The notes below the pieces were generated by a model, which worked only from the letters and a program-made list of their open reading frames with translations, made no database searches and had not been told where the DNA came from. This document shows positions 1-11,167 of a stretch of DNA of 64,000 nt, one piece after another. Position 1 is the first letter of the stretch. Every line of letters begins with the position of its first letter. The stretch spans positions 225,575,034 through 225,639,033 of the forward strand of contig NC_050097.1 in assembly GCF_902167145.1 (NCBI RefSeq), in the 5' to 3' direction. This stretch comes from Zea mays. Lineage: Eukaryota > Streptophyta > Magnoliopsida > Poales > Poaceae. The position numbers and the translations under genes are program-made.

Positions 1-586
1 GTGGATAGTGTTTGCAAGCAAAAACAGGCACACTCGAGTAGCTATAAGAGAAAGCACAAATAATATATGCAACAAGAATAAATGTGAGACAAACCAATTA
101 AGAGACACATAGGCCTTGTTTGGCACAGCTTATTTTCAGCTTCTTCACAAATTTAAGCAGAAGTTCTGCCAAACAGACAGCTTCTGCAGCAGCTTATCAG
201 TTCAGCCGCTTCTCAAAATGAACTAAAAGCAGCCAATAAGCAGAAGCTGCTTTTTACCAGCTTATCAGATAAGCTGTTTTTTCAACAAGCAGCAGCAGTG
301 CCAAACATGGCCATAACTTTACTTGATAGAAGTTTAGGACCATCTATAAAAGATATCATAAGAACAAGAGTGAGAATAGAACTATATGACCAGCAAGTAA
401 ACCAAAAGCAAAATAAAAAAAATTTGTAAGATGACTAAATAGAAGTATAACATAGGATTGGTCGAGATGACTAGCTTTTGAAGTGACACCAAAGGTCAAG
501 GTGAGAATAAGAGTCTATAGTCCTTAGGGCGACCATTCTAGTCTAGGTTAGTAGTCCTACAGTTAGCAAGGCTTTGATACCACTTA
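1..586 (-). mobile_element. Start of the internal region of a Ty3/Gypsy element (runs off the left edge)
   Basis: Read on the minus strand, the LTR ends at 587 and a primer-binding site TGGTATCAAAGC follows four bases later (582 down to 571). This resembles the initiator-Met tRNA site TGGTATCAGAGC with one mismatch. Sequence from 570 towards position 1 would be the untranslated leader of the element. No gag-like reading frame is visible before the window edge, and 313-570 holds nothing else I can name. A MITE sits inside at 112-312. The orientation follows from the PBS; the identity is inference. Confidence 0.55.
112..312. mobile_element. MITE, PIF/Harbinger (Tourist)-like, 201 bp
   Basis: Ends form a terminal inverted repeat: GGCCTTGTTTGGCAC on the left and the reverse complement GGCCATGTTTGGCAC on the right (one mismatch in 15). 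A 3-bp repeat ATA lies directly outside both ends (109-111 and 313-315), which fits a target-site duplication. The interior is rich in AGCTTATC/AGCAGC words and has no coding capacity. A 3-bp TSD with GGCC ends suggests the PIF/Harbinger group, although its usual target is TWA; a hAT origin would need an 8-bp TSD, which is not seen. Confidence 0.75.
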
Positions 587-1105
587 TGTCACACCCGGTT
601 TTGAAGGCAAACCGAATGCGAACCATGTACGTGTCAGGATCAGAAACTCACGTACACAACGATTACATAGTTGAACATAATCACACATTGCTCAAAATAA
701 ATAGCGGAAATAGTACTTTATTACATCAAGATGTCCAAGACATCCAAAGAGTCATTAACTTGACATAATCATTAACATAATCAAAGTGCGGAATACGAAA
801 CGTAGAAGATAAGGCCTTCACAGACAGCTGACTGAGGGTTTGCCATTAAATACGACTAGAACTCATCGAAATCTTGAAACTCCTAGAAATCCTCCATGTT
901 GCCTTCATCTTCACCTGAGCACTAATGGCAATGTGGACAACCTGTGGTGGATGATTTTTAAAGCAAGGGTGAGTACACATCAACGTACTCAGCAAATGTC
1001 CCATTTGGTTAAAGTGGACTAGTTGTATATGGGGTTAAGGTTTAAGCAGTTGCTTTTAGTTGGTCAGATATTTATTACTAGTAGAAAAGTGAAGTTTTAG
1101 TAATA

Positions 1106-2177
1106 CTAGTCGGTTGCCCGTGCGTTGCGATGGCTTACAACAATACCCACGTAAACTATTCATAAAAAAAATCAAGATTTTTTATTGACTGTCTCCGCTA
1201 TCTTTATAATATATATTTTTGATTTGGCTAACTGATGTTATTGTTTACTCCATGCAAATATGTCTTGGTACAACACTACCAATGAAGTGAGCGATTAGAA
1301 GACAGTTCACAACGATTGACTGAATGAACAGAGATTATAAAATGACATAATTCCATCATAAAGAGACCAAATAAGAGAAAGTTTGTGAGATCAACTTTCT
1401 AAAAAAGTCCCATGAAGTCAAACTTATAAAAAAATAGATCAAAATATGGAGTGATTGCTAAAGTCAGGCATCAATAAAAACTGGATGCGCTCCATATAAG
1501 TTATGCTACTTCGTAGCAATTACTAACGTTTAAAACAAAAAATAACCTTTCATTTTGCTGTTAGTGTGACAAATCATTGCTGCTCAATCCAATTCAGCAA
1601 CCTCAAACACCATGTAGTCCATTGCGTCAATGTGGTCTCATAAACGACATAATGCTTGCAAGAGCCAAGAACATCGTGCCATACTAGGCTGTAGCCTCGG
1701 TCCGTAGTACTGGCCCGACCCGACACGATTATTTTTTATTTTACAAAAAAACATATATACCTATATATAATTTATATTCAATATTAAAAACATCTTAGCG
1801 TGATGTTCTACTGGTTAGACAGTTTCACCCTGTCTCCCACCCTTCTTCTATCATGGCATGGGTTCGGATCCCACATCCTGCACCGTTTTTTAATATTTTG
1901 CGCTGATTTAATTAAATAAATCGACGGGATAACGGGCTGGCCCGACACAGTTAGCAGGCCAGTATGACGTGTCTGTGTCATAGTTGTGGCCCGCGTGCAT
2001 CTAGCCCGTGTCGGGCGTCGTTACGCTGATTTAATTTAATGGATCGACGGGCTAACGGGCTGGCCTGATACAGCTAGCAGACGTGCAGCGGATTAATTTG
2101 AAATAGCTGTGAGGGGTTATTTATAAAAAAATGACGCATGACGACCGTTGAAACTGGTGCTTTAAGTATAGTATAGA
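1106..2177 (-). mobile_element. Non-autonomous Helitron, about 1.07 kb
   Basis: On the minus strand the 5' end near 2177 reads TCTATACTATACTTAAAGC, close to the maize Helitron 5' consensus. The 3' end at 1106 reads CAACGCACGGGCAACCGACTAG followed by T at 1105, the CTAG-T terminus typical of maize Hel1 elements with its GC-rich subterminal stretch. The base upstream of the 5' end is T, not the expected A, so the exact 5' base is uncertain by one or two positions. Inside are two diverged copies of a roughly 45-bp block (about 1921-1965 and 2043-2088) and a tRNA-like stretch (1797-1891). No Rep/helicase sequence is present. Confidence 0.7.
1797..1891 (+). other. tRNA-like sequence (SINE head or tRNA relic) inside the Helitron
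   Basis: A B-box-like GGTTCGGATCC lies at 1861-1871, within a T-arm-like TGGG/CCCA stem. An anticodon-arm-like hairpin is formed by GACAG (1818-1822) and CTGTC (1830-1834) around a 7-base loop TTTCACC. GGTTAGAC upstream resembles a D-loop, and six T residues at 1886-1891 could act as a pol III terminator. The acceptor stem does not pair and the variable region is about 20 bases, so this is not a working tRNA gene as it stands. Confidence 0.35.
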
Positions 2178-3375
2178 ATACCCAAGTTATTACCCAAAAG
2201 TACTCCCTCCAAGAGGAAATACCAGAAACCACAGTTATAATCATCACAAGTTACCATCATCATAAAAGTATCCAAAGTTATTCTAATCAAAAAGGATCCC
2301 AAGGCTGCTCTTAACCATGAGCACGACTGATATACCAGTTTCTAACACCCTGCAGAGGTTGCACACTTTACCCACGGGTCGTGATCCTTTTTTGCCTTGG
2401 GTCGATCAAACCCTCAAACACTACGGCAAGGTTTCACTACGTAGCCTTTACAAAGATTCCCCTGGTGTATAGTTGCTCGTTAGGTTTCGTCAGTCGTACA
2501 AACACAATACTCCTCCCTAAGATGGTGACTAACAAAACCTAATCGAATGAACCTCGACACCCACCCTTAGCAGAGCAAGCACTATGCCCCGGCCCCCATT
2601 GACGGCCCTACGGCAAAGCCAACTACACCCTCAAGTTCACCTAATTAATCAGCTAAGGGCGTCCCATTCCACCCTCATGGTTGTACTATTATCCCGGGTG
2701 GTCTCTCAACGAACATGTCCTTATGGAGAGGTACTCAGGAAACAACCTGAGTCCCCTAAAGTATCACAAGTTTATCATCATAATCAAGATAACATCATCG
2801 TACCATAAATGTTCTCATCATGTTCGTTGATTAAAGTAGAGCAATAGCATGAAGCTAACCGTAATAACACAAAAGGTAATCAAGGGAAAGGTAAACACAA
2901 AGCTAGTCAATCCTTAGGTTTCAATTAAGTGATGCGAGATAGCGAATATAAGTAAGTAGGACATAATGGGTCAGAGGACACTTGCCTTTACCAGGTTGCT
3001 GCTCAGGGAAGTCTTCTGCAACGCACTCGGAATCCTTGGACTACTCGTTGTATACACAAAGCAATCATTCATTCAACACATTTGGAAAATGACAAAGAAA
3101 TAGTACACCAAGCATGCACAATTAAGTGAACACAAGCTCAAAAGAATAGTATAAACACAAGAGTAAAATCTAGGTTCTAAGGTGGGCAATTACACCTAGA
3201 GGTTTGTGGTTCTCTAAGTAGTGCCTATCTCAGGGATCACATAACTTAACTTCATTTATCCTAACGAATTAGTAAAATTATACTAGGGACGGGTTCACAC
3301 CTTACATGAGATTACTTTCACAAATTTGACCATCTAACTATTCATTAGGGTTTCTGTTTTATTTTCCTAATAATA

Positions 3376-4163
3376 AATAACCCATCACTTTAAATCAACC
3401 TATAGTCTAGACATAAAATTAGAACATGCAGACTGTTGGGGGCCTTCTCCTTCCGAAGGTCCTCAAAAACATAATTAACCATTTATTTTTAGCATAAGCC
3501 ATTACAGGAAGCTTCGTCTCTAGGAGATAAACTTCTTTCTCATGACGAAGGACACACAGGACAAAGATAGATTCAAAGAAGATAAGGGTAAAACGCCGAA
3601 GCTATTGCCGGACGGGAAAACTTCGGCTCGCAACGAAGCAAAGGCATATTGCTAACGGCCGAAGGAAAGACTACTTAGTCCTTTATAATTGTATTACAAT
3701 CATGTGTAAACATTAAGGACATAAATGTACTTTTGCTTGGGCTACGTCTCATGCCTATAAATAGATGAACAGTAACACTGTACTGTACACGCTGGATTAT
3801 ATTCACTCTCTCGCATCCTCGCCTTCGAACAAGACGAAGGTATCATTGTAATATTGATATTACCGATATTCATATATGTTATGTGAGATGTGAATATAAA
3901 TGAATTATGGAGATGTGATTGTCACATTTATTACTTCGTATTCTTATTCTTGTATTGACACGATGAAGGTATCTTTCTTTACCTTCGTCCGAGAAGCATT
4001 ATACCCATAAGGAAATAAAGCTTCGGGAGACGAAGGTCTATAACGATTAACAATTGTGTTACCTTGTTCTTGACTCACAGCATTTGAGAACAAGTGACCA
4101 ACATAAACCATCACTTACACTAACCTATAGTCCTGGCATAAAATTAACACACGCAGACAGTAA
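3376..4163 (+). repeat. Diverged direct repeats flanking the solo LTR
   Basis: About 56 bp before the LTR (3376-3433) recurs after it (about 4106-4163). Both copies share CATCACTT, AACCTATAG and CATAAAATTA in the same order and end in a GCAGAC word. Several substitutions separate them. The repeats belong to the surrounding Gypsy LTR, not to the solo LTR. Confidence 0.6.
3434..4103 (+). mobile_element. Solo LTR, cinful/zeon-like, about 670 bp
   Basis: The segment starts TGTTGGGGGCCTTCTCC and ends GTGACCAACA, giving TG...CA ends, and is full of CGAAG words, as in maize cinful-zeon type LTRs. TATAAATA at 3756-3763 could be its promoter TATA box. No PBS or polypurine tract flanks it, so it looks like a solo LTR. 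The 5-bp flanks (CAGAC left, TAAAC right) do not match. Instead a longer, diverged direct repeat lies on either side. Strand is set by the TG...CA reading and is tentative. Confidence 0.6.
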
Positions 4164-6015
4164 GGGATTCTAATTTAAACAGGTAGAGAATAATCTTAAT
4201 TATGAACATTTTGCAATTTGAATCGCTCAATTTGGAGTTCATATGCAAAAGATATGAAATAAACAAGTTTTGGAATTCAAAATACAAAACTAGGTCCAAT
4301 TCTGCGATAAAACAAAAGGGCGGGGGCTTTTCTGCAAAAATACAGGGGCCTGCGCACGAAAACCAGAGACAACGGGTTGATTCTCAGAAAGCTGAGAGTC
4401 TCTTTAACGAAACTACCACACGAAGGGGTACGTGGTAATCTCATCCATCCGATCACAAACAAATGCCCACAATCACATCTGAGCGAGCGAGCGCGCGAGC
4501 GCGGGCTGACAAGTGGGCTAGAAGAGTCAGCGACCTAGGGGTGAGGCGGTCTGACCGTCCGAGCCCAACTGCAGGACGCGTGTGAGGGGGTGGGGGCGGA
4601 TCCAAGTGGCCAGATCTGAATCGGACGGGTGGGATCGGATCGGGTTTAGTTAAAGTCAGACCGTCAGATCTAAGATGGACGCTTGAGATCTAATGGCGAG
4701 CGCGAGCGGGGTCGTTGGGCTGCTCACGGCGGCGCCGCCCGATTCCGCGACGGAGATCCGCCGGAGGCGAGGGCGCGTCCACGACGAGGGTCTAGGGTGT
4801 TGGGAAAAGGCTCATGCGAGTTTGGGGTGACACGGTGGGCTCAGTCGTCGGCACGACACCGGTGCAAAGGCACCAGAGGGCACGGTGCGCGGCGGAGTGG
4901 CCCGACGGTGGTGCAGCCCAACTCCGGCGAGTGATTGCGCAGACAACAGAGCAGAGAATGTGGAATCAAGGGCATGAGGAGGTTAGTTACCTCGAGAGAC
5001 GGCTCTAGAGTGCTTGAGCAACGGCAAAGACGCAGTGAGGACCTTGGTCGACGGCGGCGGAGGCACGGCTGCATGGCAAGAAGTCCGGTGAGCGCGAACA
5101 AAGGGAAATAGAGGGGCTAGGGGCAAACCAGAGGGTGTCTTGTGTTGCTGGTGAGGAGGCGGAGCTCGCCGGGGCAATGTATGCGACAGGAGCTCAACAG
5201 CGGCCGTAGAACGGATGGCAGACGACGATGTTGGTCCACGGGTGCGTGCGCGGTGCGAAAGAGGGGCACAAGGGGGTCTGCTAGGGAGTGCTACTGAGTG
5301 AGGGGAGTGAGTGAGTGGGTGCGGGCTCAGAAGGAGGTCGGGCGCGTGGGGGGAGTGGTCGGGAAACGCGCGACGTGGGCGCGTCCACGATGGAGTACAC
5401 GTGCGGGAAGTTGGAGAAGGGTAGGAGGCTGAAAGGTGAGGTCCGCGAGCCAGCGAGGACAAATGCGCAGACGGACGGTCAGCGCTAACAGAGCGAACCC
5501 ACCGGACAGAGAGAGGGAGCGAGCGCGCGTGAAGTAATTGGCGCCGACAAGCTAGCCCCACCAGGCAGCGGGAGAGAGAGAGAGAGAGGGAGAGAGCGCG
5601 AACGCGGGCCGTCGCTGACAGGTAGGGCCCCCCTGTCAGGCGAAGCGGGCGCGCGTGGCCTGGCTAGGATGGGTTGGGCTGAGTAGGCCTAATGTCGTTT
5701 TTCCATTTTCCTAGAATTTCTAAGTTATTTTCTTTTTATTTTCTCTATGGATTTCTAATCAAATTCAAACCCAATTGAAATTCAAACCAATTCAAACATG
5801 TGCATCAAACAAAAGAATAATTTAGGCTCAGCATGATGCAACATTTCACGACTCCTATAGGTTTTGCTTTATTAAATAAATAGTTAATCCCCTATAAACT
5901 AGATATAGTTCTAATAAAAAGATAGAGAAGTCTAGAGAGATAGAAACAAGAGGTAACACCTAAATTTGGTAGGCATTAGAAAAGAAATTTTATACCCCAA
6001 ATTCAGGGTGTTACA

Positions 6016-8035
6016 TGATGTCAACATATGTGTGGAAATAGATCCTGGCATACATATGCTATGCATTTAGTTTTGTCCTTAAGACTAAGTGTCACATAAG
6101 TGCTTTGTACTCAGCAAAGTTATAGCTTACATGATCTAACTTATCACAAAATAGGACTGTGATTAGTATCTTACCTTCTTTTTAGATTGTGCTACCTTTA
6201 GAAACCTTATTGTGAAATAGTATGGAGTTGGCACCAACATATTGAAATTAAGTGTGTTGACTATCCTCCTCTCCTGCATAAATTCCTATGCCATTTATCT
6301 ATTTTTGCACTAAAAATCAAAATGTAACACTTTTTTCCTAGTGACCTAGAGCACATAGCCGACAATGATGTGGAAGAATAGAGCATTACACATATTGAAG
6401 AGTTTCTCTTGCTCGCTGGTCCTGAGGAGGCGATAGGTTCTGGAGAGCTTGATAGTGTCAGAGACTATGTTCACATCGGGGGATACAACGACGAATGCAT
6501 CAATGTAGGAGACGATGTTGGCGAGGCGAGAGGGGTCAGACTGTGTCTCGATGCTGCTACCCTAGTTGGCGATGAGACAACGGAGCACCCAAACCTCGGT
6601 CTGCCCATAGCTATATCCACTACGGGTCGCACGTCAGCATCCCTAGGTCTCCCAAAGCGAATGGGACACACCTCAAGCGTTGGCGAGCAGGCTAGGTGCA
6701 CTGCCATGTGGAGCAACACATGGAAGATGCTCTAGCCCCCACAACGTCGATGAACTTAGATCACACGGTGCCTACATTGTCGTACTGTGACATGGCCCAC
6801 TCTAGCGCCACAGCCACTGCTAAAGGCGACATCGAGTCATTGTTGACCTAGTGGCGAAGGAGACCGTGGTGGCAGCCATCGACTCACCGTAGCTGTGGCC
6901 ATGACACTATCGGAACGACACATAGAGCTTCGCCGAGGCGGATGCGATAGGGTTGTCACCGTAGCTGAGCACACGCTGCATGATGCAGATGGTGCGCATG
7001 GGTACAGAGATAGGCTCCGTGACATGTGACAGGTGCAACCCGGGACTCGTCATTCGGGTCCATGTCCCCCTGCATTGTGAAAGTACCAATATGGCTTTGC
7101 GATTTTGGAAGCGACGAGAAGGCGATGAAGGTGGTGGGACTACAAGAGGAGAGGGAGGCAAGCGCTAGAGTGGCAAGGGAAGGTTGGGCGAGGCTATAAA
7201 GGAGTAAATATATCCTTGATCAATGTATTTCTCTTTATACAACAATATCAGATCTAGCCAAGCATATCAGATCTAGCCAAGCGATATGGCTAGACATACA
7301 TGCCAAAGTTTTTTTTTGGAAACAAGGCAACTATCATTATAATAAGACCGGGTACAACGCACGACGTTATCGACCTCTCTGCCATGGTCAGTTTCAACCC
7401 ATGCAGTGTCAACCGCGGTTGTTCACGCCACATGGTTGATGCCACCGCCGTCGCCCGCCTCATCCCGTCAGTACCAAGCATATTGGGATCGAATCGGCTG
7501 GTACTGACTGCCAAACTGCATGAACCAATTGATAACATCCAACTTCAGTGATATTATGATTGGTGTACATGTGCACCATGTCAACTAGCTGTTTTTTAAT
7601 TATATGAAGTCCAAAAAATAAAAATTAAAAAATCTTGAAATCTAATCTATAAATGAGATTTTATTTATGAACTTTTATTTTTATGCTTAAGTTATATAAT
7701 TATTTATCAACTATGTATTTTTTTATTATGCTTAAGACATGTAGTTTTTAATTGTTGTCATAAATTATGTAATTTCATTAACTTAATTACACAAAATATG
7801 TACTTGAATTTTAATAAAACATGGTGTTTTATGTCAACTAAAAGCATGTAAAACATGGTGTTGTAGTAGATAAAGATTGATGGTGGTTGGTCGATATAGA
7901 TTGGTTGATAGCTAATGTGGCAGTAGATATAGGTTGTTACGATTGAAACTAGCCTATAAAGAGGTGAATCAGCATAGGCTACAGCAAGAGTGTAAAAGAG
8001 GTAGGGATATATAAAAAAGAAGATAAGAAGAAGGT
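6016..8035. other. Unassigned region between the Gypsy LTR and the GRAS gene
   Basis: No gene can be supported. 6400-7180 is less AT-rich than its surroundings and has open frames on both strands of up to about 108 codons, none with recognisable motifs; a degenerate exon is possible. 7245-7282 is a perfect 19-bp tandem duplication (ATATCAGATCTAGCCAAGC twice). 7560-8030 is AT-rich 3' flank of the GRAS gene; no clear polyadenylation signal can be chosen. Confidence 0.4.
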
Positions 8036-9887
8036 TCATTCAGAATAGGAGGAGTCTTCTGCTACCCATGTGGACTGGGCAAACAGGATGCGTCCCATCC
8101 ACCCTTGCAGTAGCCATTTGCCGTCCTCGCAGATCAAGAAGTCCCTGTGATGGCAGCTCCTAACCTCTTCCTTGAGGATACTAACAATAGTTGGTTGGAG
8201 CGGTAGCTGCCTCAGCCCTGCTCGCTGGTTCCTCGCCTGCCACTGTCTATACCTCTCAGGGCGCTCCAGCAGGTCAATACCCTCGCAAGCGACGACATTT
8301 AGCGCAGAACGTCCAAAGAGGCCCTGCTCAAGCACCACCCGTGACCTGCTCTCCCTGGGCATGGTCGCGTCGAAAATGTCGAACATTGCCGTGTAGTAGA
8401 ACAGGGCCTCCCGGAACCGTGACAAGTAGGAGCAGCCATTGGAATTGTTCAGAATGCTCTGGATGAAGACGTCTGGCCTCATCTTCCTAACGTTGAGGAG
8501 AACAGTGTCCCTGGGGCTTGGGTTGTCGAAGAACACGCTCTCGTCCATCAGGGTGCTGAAGTTGAAGTGGTCGTTCACCACGAGCACCTCATCGGGACGT
8601 CTGTCCAGGTCCTCGTTGCAAACCAGCTCCCATTTTTTCCTGATGACATGGAAGCTGAATGGCACGCCAAACTCATGGGCGCACCTGCTGAGCCGGCGCC
8701 CCGTCTCCTCCTCGATACGCTCGGACCTCGGACGGGCACGGCCGGTGATGGGAGCGGGCCACGGCGGTGATCCTCACCTCCGGTGGGCCGCCTGCCCTGC
8801 TCGCTAGCGAGCGGAGCAAGCTTGCCCACTGGAACCCAAAACGCATACCGTAGTCCACGATGTGCAGACTTCTCCTGCCCGCCATGGCCATGGCCTGCAT
8901 GATGGTCATCGTGGAGAAACCGATTACGGCCATGTTGAAGCCGCAGGCTGCCATGTAGAGGTTGTGTGCCTTGAGGAATTCCGCGGTGGAGAGGCGGTCT
9001 GATGCCAGTTGCAGCTGCCAGAGCTGGCTTCCCGTACCCAGTAGCCGTGCTTCCAGCCCCCTGGCGAAACACTGGGCTAGCCGCTGTGTGGCATCCCCTG
9101 TTTCTGATGCGTGTTGGTTGATCTGCTTCAGTAGCTCGCGTGCCCTCGCGCCATCGTTTGCTGCCACCGCATGGGCGCACAAGATCAACAGTGAGCGTAT
9201 GTCCACCACATTACAGAACGACGCCTTTTTACTACCGCCGCCGCCCTTGCCGTTGCTCCTGCTCTTCTCGTTCGCCATGGCGATGCGCAGCTTCTCCATG
9301 TCTCTAATGTACGTCTCATGGCCACTTAACATCATATCCTCTAGCATGTCATGGGCACAGGTATCCTTGTCGGCTTTGCTCCTCCTTGTTACCACCTCCT
9401 CTTCTAAAGAACCATCATCTCTGCTAGCGTACCTCTTCTTCGAAAGGACACTACTTTCCCTGCCCACCATGAAGCCACTGTCGTCTCCGGGCAACACATC
9501 ATCCTCTAGCTCTAGGAACGCCCCCGCTGCAGACGCACACCTAGACCTAGACGAGGATGAGTAGTCGGGTGTCCTACCATCACTACCACCACCTTGCAAC
9601 ACATCCTCACTGATGCCACCAAGGGAAGGGGAGGAGAGGATTTGAGCAAAGGGTTCCTCCACCTGGAGTAGCGCAGGGTGATGAGAGAGCTTATTGTCGT
9701 CAGCAGCGTCGTCGTCGTCCTCCATGAGCATTCGTGAGATGTAAGGGAGCATCATATCTTCATCACTAGGGACTGCATGATGATGGCAGCCCCCACCTTG
9801 CTGTGTGGAAGAAACGTCCTTCACGAAGAACTGCTCTGGTGAGGTGGCCATGGTGAGGTGTGCTGCTGGTGCAGTAGGGTCTCGCAT
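8036..9887 (-). pseudogene. GRAS-domain transcription factor, LISCL (SCL9/SCL14) group, with a frame break
   Basis: GRAS proteins are plant nuclear transcriptional regulators; the LISCL group includes SCL14, a TGA-factor co-activator. The ATG at 9887 opens a frame with an acidic, low-complexity N-terminus, which is typical of LISCL. The GRAS domain follows from about residue 229: leucine repeat I (DIRSLLILCAHAVAAND), then a VHIID-type core LHIVDYGMRFGFQW at about 341-354. Near 8745-8760 the frame shifts by one base. The rest of the domain continues in another frame to the stop at 8036: ETGRRL, the PFYRE region (SRFREALFYY) and the C-terminal SAW motif (WLLQGWMGRILFAQSTW). Joined length would be about 610 residues, usual for the group, and there is no intron, also usual. 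ATG 9851 (MATSPEQFF) is an alternative start. The sequence at the break is also aberrant (GC-rich, extra residues), so a real lesion is likelier than a read error, but I cannot exclude the latter. Confidence 0.85.
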
Positions 9888-10330
9888 GGTTGATCGTAAT
9901 GCCAACGCATCGTGTCCATATAAATAAAATGCGTGTGCAAGGCAGTGATGTAGGGCACCATACCTAGCTATTTGTCTACCTGCAACTCCAATGCTAGCTA
10001 GCTAGCTGCTTTGATAATAGAGACAATAGTCGGCAATGTTTCCAATGTCCTAGCTCAGACCTTATGGCTGACGGAATCTTCGATTGCCTGCTGCACAGAT
10101 AACAACGCAAAGAAAGATGATGACAGTTCCTCACTTCAGTTCAGACCCTGCATCATCGAATCGAAGGCATCAATGATCAAATACAAGAAAAAGAAAACGC
10201 TGCTCCACGACAGATCCCAGGCCAATGCTTATCTCTTTCCTGCACCCACCTGTAATGGCCGAATGGCCGATTCGCTAACAATGTTGCAACTCGAACCTCC
10301 TGCAGGGAACATATCAACAAAATACATAAC
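9888..10330. other. Upstream region of the GRAS gene
   Basis: This stretch should hold the promoter of the minus-strand GRAS gene. An AT-rich CCATATAAATAAAAT at 9916-9930 lies only about 30-45 bases before ATG 9887, close for a TATA box and leader; it would fit start codon 9851 better. A short run of CTAG/GCTA repeats occurs near 9993-10008. No open frame here looks coding. Confidence 0.35.
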
Positions 10331-10916
10331 GCAATAGAAAAGGAATTGCAAATCCAGGACAATCGTCAATAAAAAAGATATGTTTTTTTTAAAAAAAGAA
10401 AGAAAAAGTACTAGAATTTTATTGGGCCAGCAATGTTTAAGCTCTTCCTTGGTGTGCATGCCACAACGGGCCCAATAAACCAATGTGGTGGGCCCTCCAC
10501 ACAAAAAATATCTATAAAAATAATTTAATATCAAAGAAAATATATGATCCACATACCAGATATTAAACAAATAAAAACAAATATTAAACTTCATTTTAAA
10601 CAAAAGTCCGTGGAATGTATGAATTTAATTAAAAGAAGCCACAGAAGAGCAGTAATAACTAGCTAGTAAAGAGCCAAGAGCTGATAATTTATACTCCCTA
10701 AATTAAAATTTATTTTAGGTTTTTAATTGATTCAAATAATAATTAATATATATGTTTTATATATGTGTTTTATTATCATCCATTTGATTATAGATATAAA
10801 AACCAAGAGCTAAAATGAGTACCAATTTAGGACGAAAGGAGTATTCTTCATTAATTAACCTTTGAATGTAGTTTGTACGTATATCTACATACATTATCAT
10901 TCATTCGAATGTGGAC
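10331..10916. repeat. Left copy of a 586-bp segment duplicated around the gag-only Gypsy element
   Basis: Runs from GCAATAGAAAAGG at 10331 to AATGTGGAC at 10916 and is matched in the same order at 14900-15484. About 25 differences are visible by eye, roughly 4 percent, plus small indels in the poly-T/poly-A run. It contains a Stowaway-like MITE at 10692-10843 that is shared with the right copy, so the MITE was there before the duplication. Confidence 0.85.
10692..10843. mobile_element. Stowaway-like MITE (left copy)
   Basis: Begins TACTCCCTAAATTAAAATTT and ends TTTAGGACGAAAGGAGTA, so the outer ends are inverted repeats of the TACTCCYT(TC)GTCCTAAA kind used by Stowaway (Tc1/mariner) MITEs, with TA at both borders. 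The interior is AT-rich. The same MITE occurs at 15260-15411. Confidence 0.65.
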
Positions 10917-10963
10917 CGTTCGCGAGGCCTTTTTGGTGTCCAACATATGCCCCCTGCCTTTTG
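10917..10963 (-). other. Polypurine tract and 29-bp remnant of the 3' LTR
   Basis: Minus strand: a purine-rich run ending GGGGGCATA, then TGTTGGACACCAAAAAGG, which matches the start of the 5' LTR at 14899 apart from one extra G. After 29 bases the match stops at 10917 and host sequence begins. A GGTCC/GGTTC near-match at the join may be microhomology. Confidence 0.7.
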
Positions 10964-11167
10964 GTGAAGGTTGACGAACCAAAAGCATATGACTAAACCT
11001 GACGTAAGTCACCGGCTTTTCAATATGGAGATCATTCAATAAAGCACCAATGTATAAAGGCCGTTTTGGATTGTATCTTTCTCGGCCATGACCATTTGAT
11101 CAATGGATCAAAATGAATAGAATGGAGGTGTCCCCCAGCCTGGATAGACAAAGGGACTATAAATGTA

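Larger units (their letters stand above)
587..6015 (-). mobile_element. Very long Ty3/Gypsy LTR (Tekay-like), 5' LTR in minus orientation, with nested insertions
   Basis: On the minus strand the LTR begins TGTAACACCC at 6015 and ends GGGTGTGACA at 587, next to a PBS. Removing the Helitron (1106-2177) and the solo LTR (3434-4103) leaves about 3.7 kb, a length known for Tekay-like chromovirus LTRs. The part at 4450-5690 is very GC-rich with purine runs; open frames there (for example 4983-5561) are composition artefacts. The segment 2560-2720 resembles the end of the plus-strand LTR at the right of the window (both contain ACGCCCTT followed by a GCTGATTAA word). No 5-bp TSD can be tested because the other end lies outside. 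The family name is a recognition-level guess. Confidence 0.6.

Noticed and set aside
4983..5561. 192-codon open frame on the minus strand, Pro/Ser/Arg-rich
   Set aside because: It lies in the GC-rich block of the Gypsy LTR, has overlapping frames on both strands and no family motif; a composition effect.
6409..6735. 108-codon plus-strand frame as a gene
   Set aside because: No recognisable domain, a competing frame on the other strand, and no clear promoter or splice context; not enough support.
8439..9564. Plus-strand frames of 120-200 codons at 8439-8807 and 8962-9564
   Set aside because: They are antisense shadows of the GRAS gene and have no motifs of their own.
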